Source: Trogon surrucura (lineage: Eukaryota; Chordata; Aves; Trogoniformes; Trogonidae). Taken from it: DNA of 64,000 bases. A program made the position numbers and the translations under genes. This document shows, in pieces, positions 13,921 to 25,310 of this stretch. The notes beneath the pieces are model-generated. The model made no database searches. It saw only the letters and a list, made by a program, of their open reading frames with translations, and had not been told where the DNA came from. Where the stretch lies: assembly GCA_020746105.1 (NCBI GenBank), contig CM036617.1, positions 164,122,912 to 164,186,911 on the forward strand. The letters run 5' to 3'. Within the stretch, counting starts at the first letter, position 1. Each line of letters begins with the position of its first letter.

Positions 13921-14020
13921 GGGCTGTATTTAAATATATTAATAATGCATGTTCCATGCAAATGAAGCTCCCTTTGAATATTACATTAGTGATGCTGTCA
14001 GGCTGCGCTTCCCGGGACCC
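13921..14020. promoter_or_regulatory. AT-rich block with octamer site, possible conserved element
   Basis: Sharply AT-rich DNA inside a GC-rich area: TTTAAATATATTAATAATGC followed by ATGCAAAT (13956-13963, the POU octamer) and TTTGAATATTACATTAG. This composition is typical of conserved non-coding elements near neural genes, but conservation cannot be checked here. Confidence 0.3.
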
Positions 14021-14499
14021 AGGAGTGACAGTATGTGTGGGGACTGGGTGGAGGGGGGATTAGAAATCCCCTCATACCCTGACACAGCCTTCTTTCTCCC
14101 CCTCCACCCCAGCTCCCCCACATCCCACATACACTCCCTCCCACCTTCCGATGCACAACAAATTCCTTGGCTCGCAGCATGCAATGCAGCCAGGCTCCCC
14201 AGTCCCCTAGGCCCCCTCCAGGGACATAGACGCCCCCCCTCCTCCACAATCCCTCCATAAGCTCTCCAGCCTTTTGGGGGAAAAAGAGGGGGAGCAGCTC
14301 CTAAGCCTGGCCTGCACATGTGCACCCACTTTTGTGCCCCCAGCAGCAGATGCTTGTGCAAACCCAGAGTGGATGCCAAAGGACCGCGGGCCACGCAGGA
14401 CAGCAAGATGCAGGTGCCCGCAGCACCCGAGCGATGCTCTCCTCCTCATCACTGACACCTCCTTCCCTGGGTGCTTGCAAGTATGTTTGCAAGCATATT

Positions 14500-14660
14500 G
14501 CTTGTGCACAGCCATTCCTACCCCCCTCTCCGCCCCCCGCCTCCACACACATGCACACATGCGATACACACACGTGTGTTTGCATGCAACGCACGCAGAG
14601 GTGGGGGGAGCCACACCAGCACACACACACGAGAGGGCATTATGCACAGCGGCTCCCGAA
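14500..14660. repeat. CA/TG-rich imperfect repeat
   Basis: Imperfect CACACATGCACACATGCG and CACACACGTGTGTTTGCATG phrases in GC-rich DNA. It is short, with mixed units and alternating purine-pyrimidine pattern. Confidence 0.6.
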
Positions 14661-15168
14661 TATGCTGCCTGCTGCAGCATTAGCAGATTTATGCCGCCTT
14701 CCCCCAGCAGCCAGATCCAAGCTCTGGAATGGGAACAGCAGCAGCTGTGCACTCCTGCCTGTCCTGGGATGAGAATAGGATGCGTCTGTTCGTCTCTCTC
14801 CCCCACCCCCACGCCTCCTCCTTCCCCCTCCTCTTGCTCCCATTCATTCATTCAGCTTCTCCTCCCCCCATCCCATGCCCCAAAGCAGGAGGATCCTTAT
14901 GCATAAAAATATGGGCATGCTTTCTCTGGTGGAATAAATGGGCACGCAGACACCCTGCAAGCAATGCACATACACGTTCGTATGCATTCGAGTAGCTGTC
15001 CTGGGCCCCTACATAAATACCCAGCTCCCAGCACCAGCACACGCACACTCGCACACCCGACAGACACCACGCAATGACTTTTCTGCAGCCAGTCAGCCTC
15101 CCAGCAGAGCAGTGTAAAAGCGGAGCAGAGATTTACTCGCACCCCTGCATCCAAACCAGGCGAATGTC

Positions 15169-15196
15169 CACACACACACACACACACACACACACA
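15169..15196. repeat. (CA)14 microsatellite
   Basis: A perfect 28-bp CA run, and the longest perfect dinucleotide repeat noticed in the window. Confidence 0.97.
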
Positions 15197-15297
15197 TCAC
15201 TGTCTGCAAAGGCTCCCGGACAAAGTTTGCAAAGAGGCAGGGAGGAGGGGGTTGTGGGATGAGGCTGTCTCCTTCTCCCTCCTGTAACTGCAGGCAA

Positions 15298-15412
15298 TAT
15301 ACATGTATGTCTGTGCCTGCATAGACATATATGCACATTCATGTATGTGTGGGGGTATATACACGTACCTATACATATGTATGTGTACACACACAAATAT
15401 ATACATCTATCT
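15298..15412. repeat. ATATAC/ATGTATG-rich alternating tract
   Basis: About 115 bp of imperfect alternating purine-pyrimidine words (ATACATGTATG, GACATATATGCAC, GTATATACACGTACC, TACATATGTATGTGTACACA) with many short palindromes. Confidence 0.8.
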
Positions 15413-15511
15413 CCTCCTCTTGCAAGGTCTGAATAGAAGCAGACCAGTCAAACCTAGCTGCGTTCAGCAAGCCCTGGACCTACTCAGCATCCCGATCCTA
15501 AGCGAGTGCAG

Positions 15512-15529
15512 ACACACACACACACACAC
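15512..15529. repeat. (CA)9 microsatellite
   Basis: A short perfect CA run just left of the CpG-rich island. Confidence 0.9.
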
Positions 15530-15659
15530 CCCGAACAGGAGACCTGTCTCCAAGCTTCTTTCCCTCCCATCACCCCATGTGGGCATTATCCCCCCACCTC
15601 CCCCGCCCCCGGCTACTTCCCCATCTCCTTTGCACTCACCCCTCGCCTTCATCCTCAGA

Positions 15660-16300
15660 TCAAGAGACATCCACCCCCCGGGGAGTGCCCACACGGGCTG
15701 GAGGAGAAAAGCAATCCATCCATCCTGCCCTTCTCTCCCCCTTCAGTCTCAGCCGCCTCTCCGAGAGGCGACACGGACGACAACTGGGAGCCGAGCACAC
15801 GCGAGGCGGCTGCACAAGGACCACACACGCAAACGTGTCACACACACGCACACGTACCTGCTTCTGGAGGGGCGACCGCTCCCGGCTTCCGTAAGGGGCA
15901 TGACAGAGACGAAGTGGAGGCACAAAAGACCCCTGGTCTTCGAGCAACTTGCAGCCCTGCGGATGGGGGGCCGGGGTTGGGGAGGGAAGGGGGTATCCCC
16001 CTCCTTGTGTCACCCCTTGGAGCTGTGCTGTCCCCTGCCCCACAGCTGTCTCATTCCCGGCTGCACCTCGGCAGCACTCGCAGCCACGCACACGCGCGAT
16101 CACGACAGGCGGGGACGGAGCAGCCGTCCAGGGAGGGCACGCACAGCCGGAGGATTTGCTGCCTTCGCCGCATCCGCATCACTGAGGGAAGAAGGGAGAA
16201 AGGGCTGTATTGGCATTTAAAACGCGAGTGATTAATTCAGCACAGGCTCGGCCGATAGGGCTGTTGGGACCAGAGCCGGCAGTGCTTCTCCCGGCTGGGA
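15660..16300 (-). promoter_or_regulatory. CpG-rich island, candidate 5' end of a neighbouring gene
   Basis: Roughly forty CpG dinucleotides can be counted by eye in about 640 bp, far above the surrounding DNA. On the minus strand a strong splice donor, AAGCAG|GTACGTG, ends at 15858. This fits a non-coding first exon of a minus-strand gene whose coding part lies left of the window. In human the gene next to MFNG in that direction and orientation is ELFN2, which has 5' non-coding exons. The identity is synteny-based inference; no coding sequence of it is present here. Confidence 0.4.
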
Positions 16301-16410
16301 AGGCTGTGACAGGCGAAGGTCCCTCTCCCATGGAGCCAGCTCCGAGCTCTCCTCGCCTGCACAGCCACTGCTCCGGTGCAGGCGGAAAGGGGTGGGCCTC
16401 CACCGGAGAC

Positions 16411-17835
16411 ATGAGCACACATGCAACAGCTGCTGGGGAACTGCACACACACACACACACCATCTCCTCACAACAGCTGCCAAAGAGCTACACACAACAT
16501 ACAACAGCTTCCCAGGAACACACGTAAGCAACAGCTGCTGGGAAATCGCACACACAGAGGCTACAGCTTCTCAGAATCCAGTCACTCACATGAAAATACA
16601 GCGGCTTCTAGGAATGATATAGGTACAGGCAATAGCTCCTGAGGAGCTACAGACACACATGTACGCATGCATCATCAGTACACCTACACCATGCATCAGC
16701 TGTACAGCTACTGACACAGGTATGTGCAACAGCCAGGGGAAGCTATACCTGATACATGCCCGTATGGTATTTGCTAAGGAAATGGACACATAAAAATGCA
16801 ACAGGAGCTGCCTGAAACCTTTCATCCACACACAAATAAACACACGTGACTGCTCTGGGGAGACTGTCTTTCTTACACCTCCTCAAATCATCACATACTG
16901 AAATGGAACAGCTCTTCAGAAATCACCCATAACCATGTACCCTCACATATGTGCAACAGTTTTCTGGAAGACCTTCCACCTCTCTGTGCCCAAAACCGGT
17001 GGTGCCATTGCTGATGGAGATCTTGCCCACAGTCAGAAACAAACATCCATGTGCGCCAGGTCCTGGGGAGCCAGCTGCAGCTCAGCCCCCAGATATCGCT
17101 CATGGGCAACACCTGCTGGGAAACCACCTTACCAAACACAGGGTGACTCTTACATAATTAGTCCTCAGCCCTGCGTCACAGAAAGCACAAACACACATGG
17201 CAGCTAGACTTGAATAACGCTTGCACAGACATGCAGACACACAGACCACGACTGAAGGGACAGTCACCGCAGCTGTGGAGGGTCTGCTTCTCTCACTCGG
17301 GCACATGCAGATGTGTAAGAGCTGCAACGAAACTTAGGGACATAGGACATCGGATGGGAGCTGGCTCGGATGGAAGTCTTCTGCTATTCCAGGCAACCAT
17401 ACCATATAATCTTGCTCAGAAATATCTCAAGGTCCATCCTAGTGCTGTGAGACTGTTTGCTCCCAGCTCAGAAGCTGTTCTGGCCCCTCTGATGTTAGAA
17501 ACCTGCCCCAACAACTACATTTACTCATGACCAATTCACAGCTACATGTTCTTGTGCCAGCTGACTGCGTCCTTCACATGGGCACACACAGAGATTGCAA
17601 GAACAAATGGGAATGTTCTGAAACGTCCACTTGCAGCTGAACGGGCACCATCTGCACCCCTGCCTGAAATGAACACACATGCACGCAACAGCTGGGTGAA
17701 GACATTCCCCTCTCAGCACAAATATCAACACGCTTGCAACAGCTTCTAGGAAAACAGACACCTGCCACCCACAGCACTCAGGTGCACGTGGGCGCAGACA
17801 TACAAATGCATGAAACCTCTGATGGGAAACTAAAG
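16411..17835 (+). repeat. Degenerate tandem array with CAACAGCTNCTGGGAA-like core
   Basis: Diverged units, mostly 28-110 bp apart, each tend to start with CACACA(T) and contain a core related to GCAACAGCTGCTGGGAA. Good copies begin near 16421, 16471, 16502, 16529, 16561, 16598, 16630, 16726, 16797, 16903, 16950, 17103, 17685, 17730 and 17807. The best (16529-16545) reads CAACAGCTGCTGGGAAA. Several cores hold CAGCTG, an E-box. Units are closest together at 16.4-16.65 kb and more decayed to the right. I do not recognise it as a named family. Confidence 0.7.
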
Positions 17836-20800
17836 ATTTTCTTCATGCAGTCCAAGAACTGTGGAGGAGTTACTCTGCCACACAGACCCCAGAGCAAGCA
17901 GCAGTATTATTGAATGTGTTATATTGTGATGTCCAGTTGCATCTAAAGAAGCTCACCTGTGGCCCATCCTGCTGGTTACTGTATAAGTACAGAACAATGT
18001 AACTACACCATCTATCACACCTGCAGATCTGTGGGGGTCATGATCTCCTTTGACCACCTTGCACATTTTTCTCTCTGTTGGGAGAGAAATAACCACACAC
18101 AAACCCAAACCCAGCAAGTACAGGACTGCCTCTATCCTCCTCATGTGCATAAAACAGCCTCAGGGACAGGACACCAAACCCACACTGTACACTGGGAGAA
18201 AACCATCAGTAGCCTTACAAGAATGAGTTTACTCTCTTACAACACAGGCAAGAACTGAAAAGGAAACTACAAAACTAGACTCAGGCATCACACACACCAC
18301 CTAGGTGGAATGAAGAAACAAGCTGGTCTGCTAGGTACAAACACATAAGGTCATCAGCCTTGTTGAAAATGGTGTATAGGAAGCTTGTTTTATTCTCTTT
18401 TACTCCAAACCTGCAAACCCAATCAGGAAAAAATGTACGGAAACACTCACACAGAGACACAGACGCACACACACAGAGGAGGTGAGCAGCTCTGAAGACA
18501 GTTCTGGATGTTCCCTGGGCCATCTGCGGATGTCTGTTCCCAGTGGATTAAATGCCAAAGCTACTTACTCCACCTGGGCTGAGAGGAGAAGGAAGCTTGT
18601 CTTGGCAACTACAGACTCTGGTTTCCTTGCCTTTATCATTTTGGGGGGTTATGACCATGAGGTTTTTCCTCCAAACTCTTTTGAAGCTAAAAGATAAAGG
18701 AATAGAGACTTCCTTCCATGTGTCTCTACCTCCTCCAGGGACAGACACTATCTAATCTTGGAGGCTGTTGAAGTAGAAGAAAAGGTTTCCAGCTCCAAAT
18801 TAATGCAAGATTTGCTCTTGCTTGAGTTCCTCCAGGATCGTCTTGCAGTTTGTTAAGAATGAGTCTCCCAGAAGCTCGCCTGCTGGCACAGATCCATTCT
18901 GGACTCAGAAGTGCCAGGGCAGGATCCTTGTGCTGCCAGGGCCTGTAGGGGTCAAATGGTACTTGCTCATACTCTTGCTGACCCAGGAACAGTATTTAAA
19001 TCCAGCAGAACAGAACTGCCCCAAAAGACAAGCGGAAGCAAGTAGTTCCCAGTAGTGCGGGACAATTTTGATCTGATTCAAAACCCCCAATATTTATTCA
19101 TCCCACTGCAGATGATTGTCCAGAGGGTATGGAAGTTCACCCCCATGTTTATTTTGCAGAGGCTCTGACCTTGTCAAAAGCCCTAGAAAGAATCTGTTGT
19201 TTGCTGTTTCACAAGTAAAAAAAAAAATTTCACCAAGAAAAAAAGCCGCCTAAGGACGTCATAGATACTTAAGTCAGCTGCAGAGGTGCCTCATTCTCTA
19301 AGTCCAGCAGTACAGAAGAAAAATCACCTTCTAATTCTTTTGTGCTGATGCCTCTGAGAGCACCACCCTCCAGCCAGGCCTGACCTTTCTGCCCCTTTAG
19401 CAGGCATGGAAACAGCGCGGAGAACCACCTTGGTTTACACCTTTCCGCTCAGCTGCTGCTCAGTTGGGCTGCTACATCCTCTAAAACTGGAGATGCTGTG
19501 TGGGGTGAACAAGGGAGCTGACCTTATTAGAACAATTCCCTAGTGTTATTCCAACATATGCCAGGGAGCTGTTAAATCCTGGAATACCCCAGAATCTGAG
19601 TCACAAAGGTGATGATAAAACTGATTTATTTATTTTTTTAACCCCCTCTGCCAGGGCTGGGGAATACCAGAGGTAATGTTCAAGGCAGACAGCACCTCCA
19701 GGGGATTAGGGGCTGGGATTGCAGGAGGCTGTTCCCCTCTCTACCCCATCACCTGGCCCTGGTGGTTGCCCAGAGAGGAGGGAAGAATCGGGCAGGGAAG
19801 GCAGTGATGCCGTCTGCCTGCACTGCTTTGGGTACATGCTGCCAGAGAAGGGAGTCTCGCCGGGAGCATTTCCAGCTCACGGACCCAGGGGATCAGCCCT
19901 TCTCCCTCCCTGCCTCTTTCTCTGCCCATATGCCCATCTTCCCCAGGGGTACAGCTGGGTCTCCCTGAGATGGGGAAAACGGGCCCCAGGAGGAGGCTGG
20001 GCTCTGCCCTCGCTGCAGTCAGGATCTCTCTGCTGATCTATACTGCGGTGAGCAGTGACAGATTGATTTTACAGCTCTGCTTGGAGCCGGCCGCTGGCCC
20101 TGGGCTGTGGATGAATCAGCTTTCTCTGGGCCTTGGCTTTTATTTCATTATTTTCCTGCAACTTCCTTCACAGGCAGCTAAAGAGAGAGCAAGAGGGAGA
20201 AAGACAAAGTTGGCAGATTTCCTGCCCTGTTTGTGTACTCCCAGCTTGGCTTTGTGACTCCAGGAGGAGAAGAGGGAAGGGATTGTTTTCCAGGGACTGA
20301 CAGCTGTCAGGAATAAAGATATGAGCCTCCTTCTACACGGGTAGCTGCACATTGCAATGGCTGTGGGAGACGGCAAGTACTGCGTAAGAGCTACGTAGCA
20401 TGCACGGTTCCTCCACTGTTATTGCTGATGTCTCATTCTTTGCTGAATGGAGAGAGACTCATTTTTCCTTACAAGGGGCAGCATGTTTGGAAATAACATC
20501 CCATAAGTGCATTGGACACTAACCCGCTTACAGCCTCCAGGGTGGGAAAGCTTCCACATTCTCCCCGAATAGCTGTGGACCTAGAGGAAAGAGCAAGGGC
20601 TGTACATTGCTGTCTCCATCAGGCTGAGAGGTCTCTGAGCATGCCACAGCTAGGAGGTTCTCCTGAGATAAGGTAGCACCTCCAAGCATGGAATTGACCT
20701 TCTTCCCTCATCTGGCTGCGGTATTGCATGCATTGCCCAGGGGAAGCCAGGCTCAGTCCTAACTCTTGGATTTTGGGCCATCAAGAAGAGCAACAGTGAA

Positions 20801-22120
20801 TTCAAGCAAGGAGGGAGTACCTTTCTAGGTGTTGGATTTTCTGGCCCTGGTGCGGAACTACAGTGGGACAGTTCAAATCCTCAAAGGCGCCACTAACAGA
20901 AGACAGTCTGAGGCAACTGAAGTCCCAAGGAAGAACAGAGGGACCAACCCAAATTGCAACAAATTTGTTGCCCTCCACAGCCCTGGCACCTTAAGAGTGA
21001 ACAGAAGAAAATTTTTGCTCTATCCGACTTGCTGCTGAAAAAATCTCTTTGTCAGCGCTGAAGCTCTACTCAGGAGGTCCCTCATCTGTACTGGCACCTG
21101 CCCTGGAAGAGGAGGAGTAGCCAAAGGAGCCCACCACCAGCTGGGCTGCTCCAGCCTTCTTTCACACTCATCTCCCAAGAAGGACCTCACATCACCATGG
21201 GTGGTACCTTCATCACAATGGGTTCAGGATCCCTCGGAACTTCTCTCCAGCCTTGTCACAGAGTTCTGGGGAAGGAAGGTTCCTCAGAGGAGAAATGCTA
21301 GAGTTACTGAAGATGGACAGCTAAGACATTATGTCAGTATCTTCCCCAAGCTCGCACATATCCTTTCTCTCTCCATCTGCCCCTGAGCAATGATCAGAGT
21401 GGCCTTGAAGATGGCCAGAATGGCTCAAACCGTCAGAAGACAAGGGCCTTTTGATCTGTAAAGATCAAGGGGTGGGAGGGGAAGGGAGGGGAAGGAAGAT
21501 GGGAAAAGCAGGAGAGAGAGGTTTCTCAGAGGTCTGTCCCAGCAAGAGGGAGGGAGGCAGCAAAGTCCATCTCATCCACTTTGTGTAATCTTTTAATCTC
21601 TTGGTTTTTAATCTTTCACATCAGGAATGAGACACATCATTAAGAGCAGAAGAAATCCCAGCTGGAAGGGAGATGGGAATGTTGAAGGAGAGTAAAAGAT
21701 CTCTCATTTCTAGGCTTTCTGCCTTGTTCGCTTTCTCTATGTCTCTCTCCCTCTCTTTTTCCTCTCTGCTTACAAGCAATAACACACGTAGTGACCTGAC
21801 AGACACAGAAACACACTGGGGGCCTCAGCACCTGGACGAAGAGCAGTTCTATGGTCTGTGTGATGCAGGTCTAGCCCTCCCACGGTGACAGCCAGAAGGT
21901 GGCACAGAGGCACAAGCCTCAATGCCCCAACTCATCTTTAACGGCCCTTTTGGAGCCAGAGATGAACAGCAAATGTTGCCAGCAAGGTCTCTTTTTGTCA
22001 GAGACAGGGTGACCCAAAGAAACCAGCCCACCCCTCACAGGGAGAGGAAGGACAAGTGTTTGGAGGGCAAGGTTGGACCTGGTGACACTGACTGCTTCGT
22101 CCCACAGCCTCAGGCTGGGT
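17836..22120. other. Non-coding, nothing recognised
   Basis: About 4.3 kb of unique-looking DNA. A few A/T-rich spots (19210-19245, 19620-19640) and a purine-rich patch near 21470-21560 are the only compositional features. Confidence 0.55.
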
Positions 22121-22124
22121 GCTC

Positions 22125-22258
22125 CACATCTCAGCTTCCCCCATCTGTCCAATCCTGTGGATAATAATCCTCACCTCAGAGGGTGATTGTGAGAGGTTAA
22201 TGAATTAACATTTGTAAAAGCTTTAGATAAAGGGCTAAGGATTATTACTGTTGTTATG
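22125..22258 (+). mobile_element. Probable MIR SINE
   Basis: The sequence follows the MIR core and 3' part in order: TCAGCTTCCCCCATCTGTCC, GGATAATAATCCTCACCTCA, GAGGGTGATTGTGAGAGGTTAA, TGAATTAACATTTGTAAAAG, ending GGATTATTACTGTTGTTAT. These match remembered MIR phrases (CAGTTTCCTCATCTG, GGATAATAAT, CTCATAGGGTTGTTGTGAGG, TTAATACATGTAAAGCGCTT). The tRNA-like head is missing or too decayed. Orientation is plus. Confidence 0.75.
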
Positions 22259-23850
22259 CATGGAAACAGCTCCTAACGAGTATTTCCCACCTCCTCCCTC
22301 CTTCGAGCCTGGGGGATCATCTGACACAGATCCTGCCACACAGGAGCTCCCCCAGAGATGGAATTACAGAGAAAGTAATGGAGCCGGCTTCGGGCTGCCA
22401 GAGACTCTAATCAGGGGAAGACAAATTGGGGGCACTCCATCAACCAGCAACTCACTGTGGGCTTTGGGGCCGAGAGCCTCACTCCCTAATCACTGGTGAC
22501 AGATCGGTCCCATTCCCATAAAAGCTCAGCAGAAAACGGCTGCTGCTTTCTGACTATGGCAAGCCAGCCCCCCTTCTTGCCCTTTCAAGGCTGTCCACTG
22601 ACCTGAGATAGTTGCACAAGATACATTTGCTTTAAGGAAAGCTTGATCCTGAAAGGAATCTTCCGTACTGCTGGCTTGGGGCAAGATTCAAAAAGAACAC
22701 GGACAGACATTCCCTTCATAGTCATAGGAAGAAGGTAGCCAGGATCAGCTTAAATCTCATGCAAAATGTTTTTCAGGCTGGGGATGGGACCTAATTCAAA
22801 GCAGAAGTTTTAATATTATACATCTTTCTCCCTTACACATAAGCATAACCTCGAGACAGAAAAGCCCTCCCTAACTCGCGTACTATAAATACACCGAACC
22901 ACTTAAAATGGCTACGTTAAAAGAGAGCTGGTAATTTGATAGTGGTCTCCACTTAATTAGATTAGGCTCTTCTTGAACTCAAGGGCTGCAAGCAGCTGAT
23001 CCTCCTTTCTTTTTCAATATTATCCTGCCAGCTGCCATGCTGATGTGACCACCGAGCCTCCTTCTGTGCCTGGTCCTCATGGGATGCTGACAGGGAAACC
23101 CTGCGGGACCGAGTTGTTGTCAGGCAATGACCTAGGAGAGCATTTAAACAAGTGCCCCTAACCCTGAACTGAAGTGCCCACTTTACGGAGCAGGGGCAAA
23201 GTGTTCCCTCAGTCAGAGCAAAGCTTTGGGGCCCGGTCTGCAGCCAGGATCCAGGGGATGCAGCTGGGACAAGCTCCATGATGGAGCAACAGCTCTTAGT
23301 CACTGGTCAAGCAGTGCTCTTCCCAGCTTTTCTTGCCCATGTTCACATGCCATTTGCCTTCACTTTCTGAAACCTGTGTATCCACAGCAGGAAAAAATGT
23401 GAACTGGAGTATAGCAATGAGTAAGAAGGTCATGAAGAGACAGAGAACAACCAATTTTTGGCCAAGGTGACTGGTTGAGGACCTTTACAGAACTGTACTG
23501 AATGCACATTTCCATGACATCCCATACTAACAAAGAGGGAATGGATGGGTTAAAGGCAAATCCTATCGTCACTGATGACTGGAGATGAAATCATGGAGTT
23601 CAGCCATGCTTTGGGCAGCTGGATCATCTACCCTACCATAGGCCACATCTGTGCTACAGAGTGTAGAGCTTCAGGTCCCAGAGCAGAGTGGCTGCACCCA
23701 CAAAGTGCCCTGCCTGGGCTGCCTAGCACTGCTGAAAATAAAGTGCTATGCACAGCTTGGTTACAAACTTTTCAATCACATCCGGGGTAAAAATCAGCCT
23801 CTCTGCACTGCAGTGTCTGGGACTAGAGGGAATGGGTTGATTAAGATTGT
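22259..23850. other. Non-coding, nothing recognised
   Basis: AT-richer DNA around 22790-22960 with no repeat family identified. No gene seen. Confidence 0.55.
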
Positions 23851-23852
23851 AT

Positions 23853-24067
23853 GTTAGGAAGAAGTTCTTCACCATGAGGGTGGTGAGACACTGGAACAGG
23901 TTGCCCAGAGAGGTGGTGGAAGCCCCCTACCTGGAAGTTCTTAAGGCCAGACTGGATGGGGCTCTGAGCAGCCTGATCTAGTGGGAGATGTTCCTGCTCA
24001 TGGCAGCAGGGTTGGAACTAGATGATCCTTAAGGTCCCTTCCAACCCTGACTATTCTGTGATTCTAT
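23853..24067 (+). mobile_element. CR1 LINE 3' fragment
   Basis: Textbook avian CR1: AGGAAGAAGTTCTTCACCAT, GGGTGGTGAGACACTGGAAC, AGGTTGCCCAGAGAGGTGG, GGTTGGAACTAGATGATCCT, and a tail of ATTCTGTGATTCTATA. About 215 bp, truncated at the 5' side as usual. Confidence 0.95.
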
Positions 24068-24325
24068 AATTTGCTACTGAGCTAAGCAAACGGCAAACAG
24101 CACAGTTAGTCTCCCCTACAAGGAGAGACCAGAGGACAGCACTACCTTAGTCTTCCTCTCAGGAGACTAGAGCAGATGTTAATAAACCACACACATAAGC
24201 AGAAGCTTTTTTTAAATATTTCATTTTCTTTATTTCTCACTTGGAGGGAAATAAGTGGCCTGTCTGTAGATTACTGGGGCTAGGTGGCAGAGTCTGTGGC
24301 CTGAATATCATTGACAACCATAGGC

Positions 24326-24511
24326 TCACAGAATCACAGAATGGTTTGGATTAGAAGGGGCCTTAAAGATCATCTAGTTCCAACCCCCACTGACATGGAC
24401 AGGGACACTTCCCACAAGAACAGATTGCTTAAAGTCCCATTCAACCTGACCTTGAACACTTCCAAGGAGAAGTGTCCACAGCTTCTCCAGCCAACCTGTT
24501 CCAGTGCCATA
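24326..24511 (-). mobile_element. CR1 LINE 3' fragment, inverted
   Basis: Starts CACAGAATCACAGAATGGTT, continues CATCTAGTTCCAACCCCC and ends near CAACCTGTTCCAGTGCC, the reverse complement of the CR1 3' end. Facing the copy at 23853-24067. Confidence 0.92.
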
Positions 24512-24879
24512 ATAAGACAGAAAGCTACCTGGAATGGGGAGGTGAAGTTGTTTTGGTCTTAGGGCAGGAGACGGACTTGGTCAATTTTTTGAGCGTCTTG
24601 CCAATCCTCTCCAGCAATGCAGTCAGCACTTTTTGCATGAGTCTAGTTGCTGGTCTCGCTGGAGTCTGACTCAGTTCTCACCCAAATCCGGGCTAATTGT
24701 GGCACTGCTCTTAAACTGATGGATTGGCCTGACACCCTTCCTACCCAGGTCCTTCAATCTCAGCTCAGTGAACTTTACCGTGTCCCTAGCAGGGCCGTAT
24801 TCTGCACAAGTTTCACCCTCCACAAAACACCCCCAGGTCTGGAGAACTAAAATTCTCAGACCTTTTGCTCTCCATTGAG

Positions 24880-25310
24880 TTGGCTTAACAATAACAATTT
24901 GCTGGTCAATATGTGCTCAATTAATATTAAAATCTATGTCAGTTTGTTTTGTTGTGTGGTTTTGTTGGTTGTTTTTTTTTTTTAATCTCCTATCTCTTTG
25001 TTATTGATTCATTTTGATTTTTTATTTTACCTCGTTAATGTAGTGGTGATTTAGATGCAGTTTCCTCTCTCTGCTGCACTTAATGAGTCGTCAGCTTTAT
25101 TCACTCTCACCCGCGTCCTCATGGGAGCATGCTTTGATTTTCTAGTGGGTGCATGAAAACACAGATTAAAGCAATTAGACAGAAATAATCTTAGGGAAAG
25201 GGGAGAGAGATCCAGAGCGCCTAATTATACCATTTTAATCAAGATACAATTATGCAGAGACTTTTATAGATTATAAATTAACCAAACTCCAAAGGCAGAA
25301 AAAAATATAA
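24880..25310. promoter_or_regulatory. AT-rich block with many TAAT cores, possible conserved element
   Basis: Unlike its surroundings, this stretch has dense homeodomain-like words: CAATTAATATTAAAATC, CACTTAATGAG, GCAATTAGAC, CCTAATTATACC, TTTTAATCAAG and ATACAATTATGC. It also has a T-run at about 24969-24983. It resembles a vertebrate conserved non-coding element. I cannot test conservation. Confidence 0.3.

Noticed and set aside
14207..14906. Overlapping 200-codon frames on both strands
   Set aside because: Frames are open because the DNA is GC-rich and repetitive; both products are low-complexity and resemble nothing known.
15303..16220. Longest plus-strand open frame (about 305 codons)
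   Set aside because: It runs through CA repeats and the CpG-rich island. Composition is His/Thr/Pro/Arg low complexity with no domain, and the frame starts inside a microsatellite-like tract.
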